From the NCBI GenBank assembly GCA_944380235.1, contig CALWHD010000014.1, forward strand, positions 1 to 34,763: 34,763 nt of DNA. Reading direction: 5' to 3'. Below, in pieces: positions 13,878-23,280 of this stretch. Position numbers and translations under genes: made by a program. The stretch's first letter is position 1, and every line of letters starts with the position of its first letter. The stretch comes from an uncultured Blautia sp. (GTDB taxonomy: Bacteria; Bacillota; Clostridia; Lachnospirales; Lachnospiraceae). The notes below the pieces were generated by a model. That model was not told the DNA's origin, searched no databases, and saw nothing but the letters and a program-made list of their open reading frames with translations.

Positions 13878-16166
13878 CTAATAAAATGCCTTAAAATATC
13901 GGAAGTAAAGTTTCCTGAAACCTCTTATCTCCCCTGTAAGCCATTCTCCTGTACAAAAATAAATTTTTCTTACAAAAGCATTTTCCTCTTCGTCTGCTCC
14001 CTTTTTTCCGTATGCAGCACAGCTGACAATCATGACCAGGCGCTCTGCTTCTTTCAGGGTAATACATGGAAGTTCCTCTGCCATTTTCTCTGAAAAATCT
14101 GCTTCTGTGCCGCTGCAGCCAGTAAGATATCCCGCAAAATGCACCATATCCATAAATCTTCCAAAAACTTTCCGGCAGGACATCTGCTCCAGTTTCTTTC
14201 TCCTGCGAAGTCTCCGGTAATCCAGAAACAGAGGAAGGAGCACCAGACTCTCTGCCAGGACAGTTCCTGCAACCAGGATGAAGTCATGATATCTTTCCCA
14301 GTCAACACGAAACTCCCAGGAATCTGCGGAAAATCCTTCCTGACGGTCTTTCCCTGTATCCTGTACAGTTTCCTCTGTTTCACCAGATTCTTCAGAAATA
14401 TCCCGGTTCAGATTCATTGTGGAAATAAGTTCTTCCAATCCTTCTGTGTCAAGTCCTGGATAGGACGTACTGTAGCTGCCGTCTGAAGCCGGAGTGACTT
14501 CCACCGGTGTCCAGCCGTAATCCTCAAGGAAAATTTCTGTCCACGCATGGGCAGATTCATCTGTCACCTCAAGGGTCCATGTACCATCTTCCTGCTGTAC
14601 AAAATCAGAGGGCTGCAGCGCATATCCGGAAGCATACCGGGCAGGAATCCCATAGAGACGGTACATCAATGCTGCCGCAGAAGCAAAATGTACACAGTAT
14701 CCTTTATGACTGTCAAAAAGGAAATACTCCACAATATCCTCATTAAATGGAGCTCTTCCCGGCGTCAGGGTATAGGAAGCATGAGACTGAAGGACTGTAA
14801 GAATAAATGCGGTCACCTGATCCAATGAATCCAGAGGGTTGTTCCTGCACAGCTCCGTCAGTTTTGGAAGCTCTTCTTCAGACACCTGGACATAGGCATC
14901 GGGAATTTCCTCCATATATGCATTCTGGACCGCCCGATACCAGTCCCTCGCCATTTCATAGTCTTTCGGCACATTATCCCACCTGATATCCAGTTCCTCT
15001 TCCCTGTAATAATTAAAGCCATACCCTAGCCCGAAAGACTCTCTCTGGGTAATCCATCTGCTGTAGTACGGCACATACATCGTATGATATTCATTGCTGA
15101 CATGTTTTAAAAATATAGTCCCCGGCTGAACCGGCTCTTCTGCTGTCATCTCATTCACAGAAAAATACAGACTGTAATACACGCTTCTGATCCAGGATTC
15201 CCATTTCTCCCAGTTCAGTGCAAGCGCCATCTCATGGAAAATACTCCTGTCATCTGCAGGCTCCCATTCTCCTCCAATATAATTTCCCCCTGTAAAGCCT
15301 TTCAGATACAGTGTTTCCGTAGGTTTCTCCTGCAGCGTCACTTCCAGCTGGGGTTCACCTGTACGGTAATTATTCCCGCTGCTTATACGGCCGTCTGCCG
15401 CAGGATCATTTGCCCTTCCCGCAATCTGCTGTGCATTCCGTAGAAAAAATCCCTCTCCGGCGTACACCAGCCTGGAAATCTCCTGTCCCCACACAGATGT
15501 AAGAACAAGAGAAACACACACCAGTATAGATAAAACCGTTCCCATAAAAGCAGATCCTCTGCCGGTCATCCGCCGTTTTATCTTTTTTCCGTGATTCATC
15601 TGTTTTCTCTGTCTCTCTGTCCCCTGCACAGTCCAGAGCAGAATCTGGAAAACCAGTCCCAAAAGTATGGGAGCTGCTCCCAGAGAGATGCCGAAAACCG
15701 GCGCCCCCGCCAGTACCCCCATAACCACAGCGCCCGGCAGCAAATGATGCTTCCACACAATTTCCAGAAGAAAGAAACAGACCGAAAGAACAGCTGTTAT
15801 AAGCAGCATGACATAGGTCACATCTGTTTCTGTCTCTGCTGATGCATCTGCCAGGCTCATGAGCAGCGCACCTGCCTGTACCCGCACTGTCTCTATTCCT
15901 ATAAATCCGGCAAGAACACAGGCCAGGCACGTGCCTGCCGCAGCTTTTAATACCCATTCCCTCTGAAAAAGAAACAGACTGCACAAAAAGGCACAGAGCA
16001 ATCCTGCCTCTCCCAAAACCGCCTCCTCAGAAAATGAAATACCCGGTACAGCTCCAACGGCAAGAAGAATTCCCCAGATTCCTGCAAGTACAAGAACTGT
16101 TTTCAGCACTGTCATTTCCTTTCCTTGTATGGTTTTCTCTGATTTTTCACGTCTTAATCTCCCCAT
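13878..16166 (-). CDS. Membrane transglutaminase-like protease-fold protein (DUF3488/TgpA type)
   Basis: This 762-aa membrane protein has about five to six N-terminal transmembrane helices, one more near residue 210 and one near residue 625. Between the last two lies a large extracytoplasmic transglutaminase-like domain. The catalytic Cys is C491 in KGYCVHFAS and the His is H540 in SAHAWTE. The third position falls in WTPVEVTP, where the acidic residue is a Glu. Such TgpA-like proteins are encoded with MoxR and DUF58 genes, as here. Their substrate is not firmly known (peptide or amide exchange at the envelope). The ATG at 16166 has GGAGACAG upstream and overlaps the DUF58 stop by 13 bp. It is the last gene of the operon. 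Confidence 0.9.
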   Translation of the reverse strand: MGRLRREKSEKTIQGKEMTVLKTVLVLAGIWGILLAVGAVPGISFSEEAVLGEAGLLCAFLCSLFLFQREWVLKAAAGTCLACVLAGFIGIETVRVQAGALLMSLADASAETETDVTYVMLLITAVLSVCFFLLEIVWKHHLLPGAVVMGVLAGAPVFGISLGAAPILLGLVFQILLWTVQGTERQRKQMNHGKKIKRRMTGRGSAFMGTVLSILVCVSLVLTSVWGQEISRLVYAGEGFFLRNAQQIAGRANDPAADGRISSGNNYRTGEPQLEVTLQEKPTETLYLKGFTGGNYIGGEWEPADDRSIFHEMALALNWEKWESWIRSVYYSLYFSVNEMTAEEPVQPGTIFLKHVSNEYHTMYVPYYSRWITQRESFGLGYGFNYYREEELDIRWDNVPKDYEMARDWYRAVQNAYMEEIPDAYVQVSEEELPKLTELCRNNPLDSLDQVTAFILTVLQSHASYTLTPGRAPFNEDIVEYFLFDSHKGYCVHFASAAALMYRLYGIPARYASGYALQPSDFVQQEDGTWTLEVTDESAHAWTEIFLEDYGWTPVEVTPASDGSYSTSYPGLDTEGLEELISTMNLNRDISEESGETEETVQDTGKDRQEGFSADSWEFRVDWERYHDFILVAGTVLAESLVLLPLFLDYRRLRRRKKLEQMSCRKVFGRFMDMVHFAGYLTGCSGTEADFSEKMAEELPCITLKEAERLVMIVSCAAYGKKGADEEENAFVRKIYFCTGEWLTGEIRGFRKLYFRYFKAFY

Positions 16167-17254
16167 AATCTGTCTCCTGTCCAGATCCTGAAACTTTTAT
16201 GTGTCAGCTCCTCTTCCAGTTTTTCCTCCGAAAACCGATAAATCAGCCTGTCTCCTGCATACCAGGAAAGATCCCGGGTAAGCCGCATGGCACCTTCCAG
16301 ACCGCCATAATCTGTGTTTCTCTTACTTTTCTTTTCCTCCGGCAGCCCATCTTCTGTCTGATACAGAAAGAAAAAAAGTTCGCGGCACTGTCTGTCATCC
16401 CTTACCTCTTTTTTGAGAATCTTTGTATCTCCCTTTCCTGCCCAGTACACCTGCACTGCAGACACTTGCTCCAGAAGCCCTGAAACTATCCCATAGAGTA
16501 AAGTATAAAAGCTATCCCCGGAAGCGTCCCCTGATGACTGATCCTTCGGCTCCAGGTACAGACTGACTTGACCTTTTGTTTCTTCTTCGTATTCTTTTAC
16601 CCACATCTGCCCTGTCCTTGCAGTCTGGTTCCAGTGGATACAGCGGACAGAATCTCCATCCCGGTATTCCCGGACCTGCCGGATCTCAGAGTAATCATTT
16701 CCCGAAAGGGTGGAAGTTTTCTGGTATGCTTCCTCTCTGCCGGAAAAAGCAGGCGCCGGTTCAGCCTGCGCTTGATATTTCTTAGGAAACACAATCACTC
16801 TCATCTCATTCTCTGTCTTCTTTTTTCCTGAAAACAGAGCAAGATAATCATATACTCTCAGATTTTCCGACCGAAAAATATAAATCCCGCAGTGGACAGC
16901 CGTATCTTCAAAGAAAAGCGTACTCTCCGGGTCCGGGCAGTCCCCATACACTTTCCTTTTTTTCCCTGCTTTTTTCTTCTCATACACCCGGAAGCTCATA
17001 CAGAACCTGCTGATTGGAAGCCTGCCGCTGTTCTCTGCCCTGAGAGACCAGGTGAAAGGACAGTCTTTTTCCGCCCAGACCAATTCTTCCCCAAAAGATA
17101 CCAGCAAATGGTTTTTCAGATAGACAGCAAGAACCCCCATTACTGCCATAAGAAAAATCTGTGTCAGGAACAGCACCATCAGCGCCGGACTTTCGTACAT
17201 CCCTGCAATATAAAAAATGAAAAAAAGAAGGGCAAGAAAAGCAAACTTCTTCAT
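16154..17254 (-). CDS. DUF58 domain membrane protein
   Basis: This 366-aa protein has two N-terminal hydrophobic helices (about residues 3-45). The DUF58 core motif is SEIRQVREYRDGDSVRCIHW, followed by QTARTGQMWVKEYEEE. DUF58 proteins show a von Willebrand A-like fold and are found with MoxR AAA+ ATPases, which may remodel them. GGGAGG precedes the ATG, which overlaps the moxR stop by 4 bp (ATGA). The function is not established beyond envelope or stress-linked associations in other bacteria. Confidence 0.9.
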   Translation of the reverse strand: MKKFAFLALLFFIFYIAGMYESPALMVLFLTQIFLMAVMGVLAVYLKNHLLVSFGEELVWAEKDCPFTWSLRAENSGRLPISRFCMSFRVYEKKKAGKKRKVYGDCPDPESTLFFEDTAVHCGIYIFRSENLRVYDYLALFSGKKKTENEMRVIVFPKKYQAQAEPAPAFSGREEAYQKTSTLSGNDYSEIRQVREYRDGDSVRCIHWNQTARTGQMWVKEYEEETKGQVSLYLEPKDQSSGDASGDSFYTLLYGIVSGLLEQVSAVQVYWAGKGDTKILKKEVRDDRQCRELFFFLYQTEDGLPEEKKSKRNTDYGGLEGAMRLTRDLSWYAGDRLIYRFSEEKLEEELTHKSFRIWTGDRLWGD

Positions 17255-18219
17255 CTGCCTCCCTCCCCCATAGGCGGTACTTCAACGGTTTCTATTATTT
17301 TCTGTAAAATCTGTTTCTTTGTCTTTCTCTCCATCTGCGACCTTCCCGATAAAAGGACCCTGTGTGCTGCCACATAAGAAAACTGGCTGCTCACATCCCA
17401 TGGTGTCACATAATTCCTTCCGCTCATCCATGCAGATGCCTTCGCCATTTTCACCAGAGCGATCGTTGCCCGGGGACTGGCACCCCTGGACAGATCTTCA
17501 TGGCTCCGGGCAGCGCGTACCATTTGTAAAAGATAATCGTAGATCACATCTTTCATATATACCTGATATACTTCTCTTTGTATCTTCGAAAGCATACTGC
17601 CTGTCAGTACCGGCTGTACTTCCTTATATTTTTCCTCCGGCCCAATTTCCTTTGCCATGGACAGTTCGCTTTCATAATCCGGATACCCCAGACTCATGCT
17701 GATCATAAACCGGTCCATCTGGGCTTCCGGAAGATACTGGGTTCCTGCAGTTCCCGCCGGATTCTGGGTGGCAATGACCAGAAAGGGATCCGGAACATCT
17801 CTTGTCACTCCGTCCACCGTTACTTTCCGCTCCTCCATGACTTCCAGAAGCGCAGACTGAGTTTTCGGTGAAGTCCTGTTAATCTCATCTGCCAGCAGGA
17901 GATTACAGAAAACACTTCCCGGCTGGTAGACAAATTTCTCATTCTCTCTGCGATAAACAGAGAATCCTGTCAGATCCGACGGAAGAACATCCGGCGTAAA
18001 CTGAACCCGCCGGTAATCCAGCTGCATAGCTCTTGAAAACGCTACTGCCAGCGTTGTCTTTCCCACACCGGGAATATCTTCCAGGAGAACATGTCCGTTT
18101 GCCAGAAACGCTGTCATGATCTCTTTAATTTCTTCCTTTTTTCCTAAAATAACATGGTTCACCTGCTCTAAAACCTGCAGGATCGCCGGATATAAAGTTT
18201 GTTCTGTTTTTGTTCTCAA
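17251..18219 (-). CDS. MoxR family AAA+ ATPase
   Basis: This 322-aa ATPase has Walker A EDIPGVGKTTLA at about residues 47-58, Walker B LLLADEINR, sensor 1 VIATQNPAG and the arginine-finger region GASPRATIAL. MoxR proteins act as chaperone-like ATPases on partner VWA/DUF58 proteins. The start is placed at TTG 18219 because AAAGGAG lies 5 nt upstream. The GTG at 18237 has no RBS, and a conserved MoxR-type N-terminus (LYPAILQVLEQVNHVILGK) follows in both cases. The gene heads the MoxR-DUF58-transglutaminase operon, and a decayed transporter fragment lies immediately upstream. Confidence 0.93.
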   Translation of the reverse strand: MRTKTEQTLYPAILQVLEQVNHVILGKKEEIKEIMTAFLANGHVLLEDIPGVGKTTLAVAFSRAMQLDYRRVQFTPDVLPSDLTGFSVYRRENEKFVYQPGSVFCNLLLADEINRTSPKTQSALLEVMEERKVTVDGVTRDVPDPFLVIATQNPAGTAGTQYLPEAQMDRFMISMSLGYPDYESELSMAKEIGPEEKYKEVQPVLTGSMLSKIQREVYQVYMKDVIYDYLLQMVRAARSHEDLSRGASPRATIALVKMAKASAWMSGRNYVTPWDVSSQFSYVAAHRVLLSGRSQMERKTKKQILQKIIETVEVPPMGEGGR

Positions 18220-18233
18220 TGAAGCTCCTTTAC

Positions 18234-18530
18234 TCACTCTGAACGGGAAACTGTCCCCGCATTCTTCCTCACTCCAAAAATTGAGATCAGCAGCAGCACG
18301 AAAGCATCCACTGCCATCCAGAAAAAGGATACATTCATACCGTGCATCAGGGCATGATCTCCGTAAACTGCCGCAGATTCTTCACTCACCGCTGTCATTT
18401 TTGTCATAAATTTTTCCTGCAAACGAACTGACTACCGCAGTTGCCAGAGAGTATTCCACATAAAACTGCTGCCCCCATCCGATCTCAAACTGGGACAGGC
18501 AATGGTCATAGTACGGGCGCAACTATTTAC
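18234..18530 (-). pseudogene. Decayed C-terminal remnant of an MFS (DHA2-like) drug transporter
   Basis: The best frame reads MTIACPSL...DGGSSFMWNTLWQLR, then an in-frame TAG (around 18432), then KFMTKMTAVSEESAAVYGD and MHGMNVSFFWMAVDAFVLLLISIFGVRK, ending at 18234. The last part resembles the final transmembrane helix and tail of 14-TM DHA2 efflux pumps. The neighbouring frame supplies a matching LATAVVSSF segment between NTLWQ and EKFMTKM, which suggests two small indels in an NTLRQ-x-ATAVVSS region. No intact start or upstream helices remain. The end touches the moxR start region. Homology to DHA2 is my reading of the pattern, not a search result. Confidence 0.55.
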
Positions 18531-18578
18531 ATCATCCACTTTTGCCTGTCTCAGACCGGAATAAATATTTACAGTTTT

Positions 18579-18609
18579 ATCATACAGTCTGGAGTTAACT
18601 TTAAGTCAA
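18579..18609 (-). promoter_or_regulatory. MerR-type promoter (19-bp spacer) upstream of the MFS remnant and moxR
   Basis: On the minus strand TTGACT (18609-18604) and TATGAT (18584-18579) are separated by 19 bp. The spacer contains AAAGTTAACTC centred on GTTAAC. Long spacers with a central dyad are characteristic of promoters activated by MerR-family regulators. No merR gene lies beside it. It may be a relic of the transporter control region that now drives the moxR operon. Confidence 0.45.
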
Positions 18610-18635
18610 GAGTTTTTTTCTTTTCCTGCTTAATG

Positions 18636-18681
18636 CAAAAAATCCGGGAAACTAAGAATTTCATTCATAGTTCTCCCGGAT
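18636..18681 (-). terminator. Terminator overlapping the end of the mocR coding region
   Basis: On the minus strand ATCCGGGA (18681-18674) pairs with TCCCGGAT (18649-18642), with further AACTA and GAAT pairing towards the loop, followed by TTTTTTG. The mocR stop codon (18663-18661) lies in the loop region, so the last few codons encode the 5' arm. Confidence 0.85.
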
Positions 18682-20103
18682 ATCCCATATTTTTTTTAAT
18701 TTCCTCACTGCCTCTCTGATCTCCTCTTCTCTCAGACAGGCATAACCTAAAACTACTGTACTTTCCTGTATCTTTTTCTTCCTGCTGATCTGGTATTCCG
18801 ACAGTCCATAGACTCGTATACCTGCTTTTCCTGCCCTCTGAACTGCCTCTTGCTCACTAAGACCGTTTTTCAGCCTTACCAGGAGATGGACTCCTGCGTT
18901 TTCTCCCGAGACTTCGGCAATGTCTCCCAGTTCTTTTAATTCCCGCAGCATCAGGTCATGTTTATTCTTATACACAGCACGCATACGGTTCAGATGTCTT
19001 TCATAGTTTCCTTCTTTTAAAAACAGCTCCAGAATCTTCTGGTCTGCTCTGGAAACTGTCACAGCAAAAAGTCCTCCTCTGTTCTGATACCGCTGCATCA
19101 GCCTGACAGGAAGCACCATATAGCTGACACGGACCGAAGGTGCTAAGGATTTGGAAAAAGTCCCCATATAGATCACACAGTCATTTCCGTCAAACCCCTG
19201 AAGAGCAGGCACAGGCTTTCCCTTGTACCGGAATTCACTGTCGTAATCATCCTCAATGATGTAACGCTCCTCTCCCCTGGCCGCCCAGGCAAGGAGTTCC
19301 ATCCTTCTTTTTAAAGGCATCACCATTCCCATGGGAAACTGGTGGGACGGCATCACATAGGCAGTATCCGCCCCGGAAGCTTCCAGATCCTCTGTCTTCA
19401 TTCCCTGACTGTCCTGCCCCACTGCCTCGATCCTAAATCCAGTATACCGAAAGTCATAATAAGCGCTTAAATAAGTAGGATTCTCCATACCCATCTTTCT
19501 TCCGCTTCCAAGAATGGTCCCAAGAAGCAAAAGCAGATAGTCATTTCCCGCGCCTACCAGAATCTGTTCCGGAATGCACCGGACGCCTCTTGCCTGATAG
19601 AGGTATCCTGCAAGGGCTTCTCTTAATCCCGGCTCCCCGCAGGGATCTCCGGGCTTATACAGCTGATCTTCCCCCTCTGCCAGGGCACGTCGCGCCAGTT
19701 TTCTCCACAGATTGTGGGGAAAACCGCCGGGGGCAATCCCATCCAGAGCAAAGTCTGTCTCATAGTCTTCCTTTTCTCCTGCAGCCAGCCTTTCTCTCTT
19801 TGCTGTATCCTCCTGCTCATCCGCTTTCCTGGCCTCTCCTGGAAAATACATCCCGTCAATCTCACAGACATAATAGCCTTTGCAAGGCAAAGACTCAATA
19901 TACCCTTCCGACACCAGCTGGCCATAAGCCAGATCCACTGTGCTTCTGCTGACTCCCAGATTTTGCGCCATCCCCCTGGCTGAGGGGAGCTTTTCTCCCG
20001 GCTTCAGCCTTCCTTTGCGGATCTGTACTTTCAGATACTCACAAATCTGCTGATAGACTGGATCTCTGCTCCTGGAATCCAGGGGAATTAAAAAGGTACT
20101 CAC
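18661..20103 (-). CDS. MocR-type GntR regulator with aminotransferase-like domain
   Basis: This 480-aa protein has an N-terminal GntR winged helix (about residues 10-75: [21 protein letters not shown], then [15 protein letters not shown]). A class I aminotransferase-like domain follows. The PLP Lys is K318 in [15 protein letters not shown], with [10 protein letters not shown] and NPTY upstream. MocR/PdxR proteins sense PLP or an amino-compound adduct and regulate vitamin B6, GABA or taurine genes. Here no such target is adjacent. The GTG start at 20103 overlaps the glnS stop by 4 bp, with no clear Shine-Dalgarno sequence, which suggests coupled translation. An intrinsic terminator overlaps its 3' end. 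Confidence 0.93.
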   Translation of the reverse strand: MSTFLIPLDSRSRDPVYQQICEYLKVQIRKGRLKPGEKLPSARGMAQNLGVSRSTVDLAYGQLVSEGYIESLPCKGYYVCEIDGMYFPGEARKADEQEDTAKRERLAAGEKEDYETDFALDGIAPGGFPHNLWRKLARRALAEGEDQLYKPGDPCGEPGLREALAGYLYQARGVRCIPEQILVGAGNDYLLLLLGTILGSGRKMGMENPTYLSAYYDFRYTGFRIEAVGQDSQGMKTEDLEASGADTAYVMPSHQFPMGMVMPLKRRMELLAWAARGEERYIIEDDYDSEFRYKGKPVPALQGFDGNDCVIYMGTFSKSLAPSVRVSYMVLPVRLMQRYQNRGGLFAVTVSRADQKILELFLKEGNYERHLNRMRAVYKNKHDLMLRELKELGDIAEVSGENAGVHLLVRLKNGLSEQEAVQRAGKAGIRVYGLSEYQISRKKKIQESTVVLGYACLREEEIREAVRKLKKIWDIRENYE

Positions 20104-21794
20104 GGATTTAATTTAAAGGAACTTTTCAGAGAAACGATCCTGTTAAATACTGGCTTTTCAGATGTGGTATCATGGCAGTCCACACAGAAGAATCCATTCC
20201 TCACAAACTGGAATCTGTCATATGGCTGTGCCTTGCCAAGCTCCGGCTCCACATAGCATTTTTCCATCAAAGTAAGAGAATTTGGATTTAAATTCAGACT
20301 TCCGTCCTCTTTGTTATATACGCCTTTTTCCTCATCCACAATATTTTCATACAGACGGCACTCCGCTTCCACTGCTGTCTGTGCACATACCCAGTGAATC
20401 GTTCCTTTTACCTTTCTTCCGTCCGGAGAATTTCCGCCTTTAGAAGCCGGATCGTAGGTGCAGTGGATCACAGTCACATTACCGTCCTGGTCTTTTTCAC
20501 AGCTGGTGCATGTAACAAAATAAGCGTTCATCAGGCGCACTTCATTTCCCGGATAAAGACGTTTATATTTCTTTACAGGAACTTCCATAAAGTCTTCTCT
20601 TTCAATATAAAGCTCTTTTCCAAAAGGAACCATGCGGGAACCCAATTCAGGATTTTCCATGTTGTTTGGCACTTCCAGTTCCTCTGTCTGGCCTTCCGGA
20701 TAATTGTCTATCACCAGTTTCACCGGATCTAAAACCGCCATCATACGGGGCGCTTTCATCTTCAGGTCTTCCCTGATGCAGTATTCCAGCATAGCATAGT
20801 CCACAGAGCTGTTTGCCTTGGATACACCGCACAGTTCTACAAATTTCTGGATAGACTCCGGAGTAAAACCTCTTCTCCTCAGAGCTGCGATGGACACCAG
20901 ACGGGGATCATCCCAGCCGTCTACGATTCCGTCCTCCACCAGTTTTTTAATATATCTTTTTCCTGTTACCACATTGGTCAGATACAGTTTGGCAAATTCA
21001 ATCTGTTTGGGAGGATGCGGATATTCCAGTTCTGTCACTACCCAGTCGTAGAGAGGTCTGTGATACTCAAATTCCAGAGTACAGATGGAGTGTGTCACAC
21101 CCTCGATAGCATCCTCAATGGGATGGGCAAAATCGTACATAGGATAGATGCACCACTTATCTCCTGTGTTATGGTGTGTCATATGCGCCACACGGTAGAT
21201 GACCGGATCTCTCATATTAATATTAGGAGACGCCATGTCGATCTTTGCACGGAGTACTTTAGTCCCATCCTCAAATTCCCCGTTTTTCATTTTCTCAAAT
21301 AACTCCAGATTTTCCTCCACACTTCTGTTTCGGTAAGGGCTTTCCTTTCCCGGCTCTGTGAGAGTTCCTCTGTACTCACGTATCTCCTCTGCACTCAGAT
21401 CACAGACAAAGGCTTTGCCTTTTTTGATCAGCTTTACTGCTGCCTCATACATCTGGTCAAAATAGTCAGATGCAAAGTACAGACGGTCTCCCCAGTCTGC
21501 TCCCAGCCATTTGATATCTTCCTTGATGGACTCTACAAACTCCACCCTTTCCTTTGTAGGATTGGTATCATCAAAACGCATATTGAATTTTCCATGATAT
21601 TTCTGTGCCAGTCCATAGTTCAACAGAATGGACTTTGCATGTCCTATATGCAGGTATCCGTTTGGCTCCGGGGGAAATCTGGTGCAGATTTCCTCATACT
21701 TTCCTTCTGCCAGGTCTTTTTCTATAATCTGTTCAATAAAATTTTTTGAAACGGTTTCTTTTACTGTTTCGTTTTCCACTTGTTTCTCCTCCAT
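20100..21794 (-). CDS. glnS: Glutaminyl-tRNA synthetase
   Basis: This 564-aa class I synthetase has [17 protein letters not shown], with the HIGH motif at residues 49-52. [10 protein letters not shown] follows, then the clear GlnRS segment [24 protein letters not shown] and the C-terminal anticodon-binding beta-barrels. The usual VMSKRKL (KMSKS) loop is replaced by [11 protein letters not shown] at about residues 275-285. It charges tRNA-Gln directly, whereas many Firmicutes use GatCAB amidation. This matches the known presence of GlnRS in many clostridia and its history of lateral transfer. The gene is followed by mocR with a 4-bp overlap and has its own promoter. Confidence 0.95.
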   Translation of the reverse strand: MEEKQVENETVKETVSKNFIEQIIEKDLAEGKYEEICTRFPPEPNGYLHIGHAKSILLNYGLAQKYHGKFNMRFDDTNPTKERVEFVESIKEDIKWLGADWGDRLYFASDYFDQMYEAAVKLIKKGKAFVCDLSAEEIREYRGTLTEPGKESPYRNRSVEENLELFEKMKNGEFEDGTKVLRAKIDMASPNINMRDPVIYRVAHMTHHNTGDKWCIYPMYDFAHPIEDAIEGVTHSICTLEFEYHRPLYDWVVTELEYPHPPKQIEFAKLYLTNVVTGKRYIKKLVEDGIVDGWDDPRLVSIAALRRRGFTPESIQKFVELCGVSKANSSVDYAMLEYCIREDLKMKAPRMMAVLDPVKLVIDNYPEGQTEELEVPNNMENPELGSRMVPFGKELYIEREDFMEVPVKKYKRLYPGNEVRLMNAYFVTCTSCEKDQDGNVTVIHCTYDPASKGGNSPDGRKVKGTIHWVCAQTAVEAECRLYENIVDEEKGVYNKEDGSLNLNPNSLTLMEKCYVEPELGKAQPYDRFQFVRNGFFCVDCHDTTSEKPVFNRIVSLKSSFKLNP

Positions 21795-21852
21795 CTATCC
21801 TGATTTTCCGCAGAAAACTGCAGAATCCTGTATGTTTTTTGGCTTAAGGAAT

Positions 21853-21880
21853 ATACTACCATAAATTTCTTTATTTTCAA
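21853..21880 (-). promoter_or_regulatory. Predicted promoter of glnS
   Basis: On the minus strand TTGAAA (21880-21875) pairs with TAGTAT (21858-21853) at a 16-bp spacing; TATATT (21855-21850) is an alternative -10 at 19 bp. It lies about 60 bp upstream of the glnS ATG. Confidence 0.45.
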
Positions 21881-21916
21881 AGGCTTTGCTTTACTTTTTT
21901 GCCGGATTTGCCCCTG

Positions 21917-22366
21917 TCATTCCATCACCATAAAGTTTGCCGTTGCCGTAGCAATGAGTTTTCCTGTTTTCTCTGACCGGCATGTCACATGGACATTGCA
22001 TACATGCCTTCCTGCACGGTCCACACAAGCAGTGACAAGAAGAGCATCCTGGGCAAGCCCCGGAGACAGATAGTTTATGTTTAAGTTAATAGTAGGTGTC
22101 TGCACACTTCCTCCTCTGACTGCTCGGACTGCTGTCCCGCATGCCGTATCAATAGCTGTGGCGATCATGCCTCCATGCATGGTAGACATGTGATTCAGTT
22201 CCCATCTTTGAATGGGAAAACGCAGGGTAACACTTTTTTTCTCATAACTGCAGGAATAAAATTCCACCTGCATTCTTGCGTATAAATGATCCGCATCCTT
22301 TGGGTACAACTTCTCCATGGTAGCTCTTACTTCTCTCTCCATTGCCTGCTGCATGGTTTCTTCCAT
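21917..22366 (-). CDS. Hotdog-fold acyl-CoA thioesterase (PaaI-like)
   Basis: This 149-aa protein contains the PaaI/hotdog signature MHGGMIATAIDTACGTAV, with H64 and D73 in typical catalytic positions, followed by LNINYLSPG and the beta-strands VCNVHVTCRSEKTGKLIATATANF. Members hydrolyse (aryl)acyl-CoA esters and act as homotetramers in the cytoplasm; the substrate is unknown here. AGGAGGAAAAAA precedes the ATG. It lies 36 bp after truA on the same strand and is likely co-transcribed with it. Confidence 0.9.
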   Translation of the reverse strand: MEETMQQAMEREVRATMEKLYPKDADHLYARMQVEFYSCSYEKKSVTLRFPIQRWELNHMSTMHGGMIATAIDTACGTAVRAVRGGSVQTPTINLNINYLSPGLAQDALLVTACVDRAGRHVCNVHVTCRSEKTGKLIATATANFMVME

Positions 22367-22402
22367 TTTTTTCCTCCTGTTCTTCTCGTTGTTTCTATTC
22401 TC

Positions 22403-23137
22403 CTAATACCGTACTTCCAGCAGGGTAAGTCCTCTTGCCGGAGCTGTAAATCCTGCCGCTTCTCTGTTTTTCCTTTCCAGGATCTCTTTCATCTCTTCCG
22501 GGTTTCTTTTTCCTCTCCCCACTTCAATCAGGGTTCCTGTAAGAATCCGGACCATATTATAGAGGAAACCGTTTCCTGTATAGGTAATGACAATTTCCTG
22601 GGCAAATTTCTCCACCTGGACTGCATATAAAGTCCTGACTGAAGATTTTTTCATCTTTTTATTAGAACAAAAACTTTTAAAATCATGAGTGCCTATAAGA
22701 AATCCGGCAGCTTTCTTCATTGCCTCTGTATCCAGATACTCGTGGAGAGGACACTGATATTTTCTTTCAAACACATTTTTATGATGCCCGGCAGCGATTC
22801 TGTACTGATATACTTTCTCTCTGGCATTTAAGCGGCTGTGGAATCGTTCTTCCGCCTGGGATACCTGCACGATCTCTATATCCTCAGGAAGATAATGGTT
22901 CATGTACCGGCAGATTTCCTCACAGGATTTTTCAGTATCCATCCGGGCGTTTGCCACCTGTCCTCTGGCATGTACACCTGCGTCTGTCCTCCCTGCTCCC
23001 TGTATGGAAACTTCTTTTTCTGTCATTTTTCTAAGGACCTCTTCAATCTTGCCCTGGATGGTGTTCTCTGTGTCTTTCTGCTTCTGCCAGCCTCCGTATC
23101 TGGTTCCGTCATACTGAATATCAAAACGGTAATTCAT
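22403..23137 (-). CDS. truA: tRNA pseudouridine synthase A
   Basis: This 244-aa protein has the normal TruA length and begins MNYRFDIQYDGTRYGGWQKQ. The catalytic Asp is D52 in GAGRTDAGVHARGQVA. YQYRIAAG and the FKSFCS segment also fit the family. It converts U38-U40 in the tRNA anticodon arm to pseudouridine. The longer in-frame start at 23254 is rejected because it crosses a terminator and adds a non-homologous stretch. AAGGAAG lies about 13 nt upstream of ATG 23137, which is a little far. The thioesterase gene follows in the same operon. Confidence 0.95.
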   Translation of the reverse strand: MNYRFDIQYDGTRYGGWQKQKDTENTIQGKIEEVLRKMTEKEVSIQGAGRTDAGVHARGQVANARMDTEKSCEEICRYMNHYLPEDIEIVQVSQAEERFHSRLNAREKVYQYRIAAGHHKNVFERKYQCPLHEYLDTEAMKKAAGFLIGTHDFKSFCSNKKMKKSSVRTLYAVQVEKFAQEIVITYTGNGFLYNMVRILTGTLIEVGRGKRNPEEMKEILERKNREAAGFTAPARGLTLLEVRY

Positions 23138-23181
23138 AGTTTTTCTGGATCTTCCTTTCCGGCTTATCTCTCCGTACAGAC

Positions 23182-23220
23182 AAAAAAGAGGCGCTGTTCC
23201 TAATCTCAGCACCTCTTTTT
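23182..23220. terminator. Terminator between the NlpC/P60 gene and truA
   Basis: AAAAAAGAGG-GCTG (23182-23195) pairs with CAGC-CCTCTTTTT (23207-23220) around a loop of about 10 nt. On the minus strand it ends the NlpC/P60 gene transcript with TTTTTTG, and the plus strand also ends in T5. Confidence 0.85.
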
Positions 23221-23280
23221 CTCTTTGTATCAGAGCTGCGCCTCCGTGCATCATACACTGCTGAGGCTTCTGCCTTTTAT

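Noticed and set aside
16580-17380. Plus-strand frames opposite the DUF58 gene.
   Set aside because: They have no RBS or domain, and the minus-strand gene shows a clear DUF58 motif with 4-bp and 13-bp operon overlaps.
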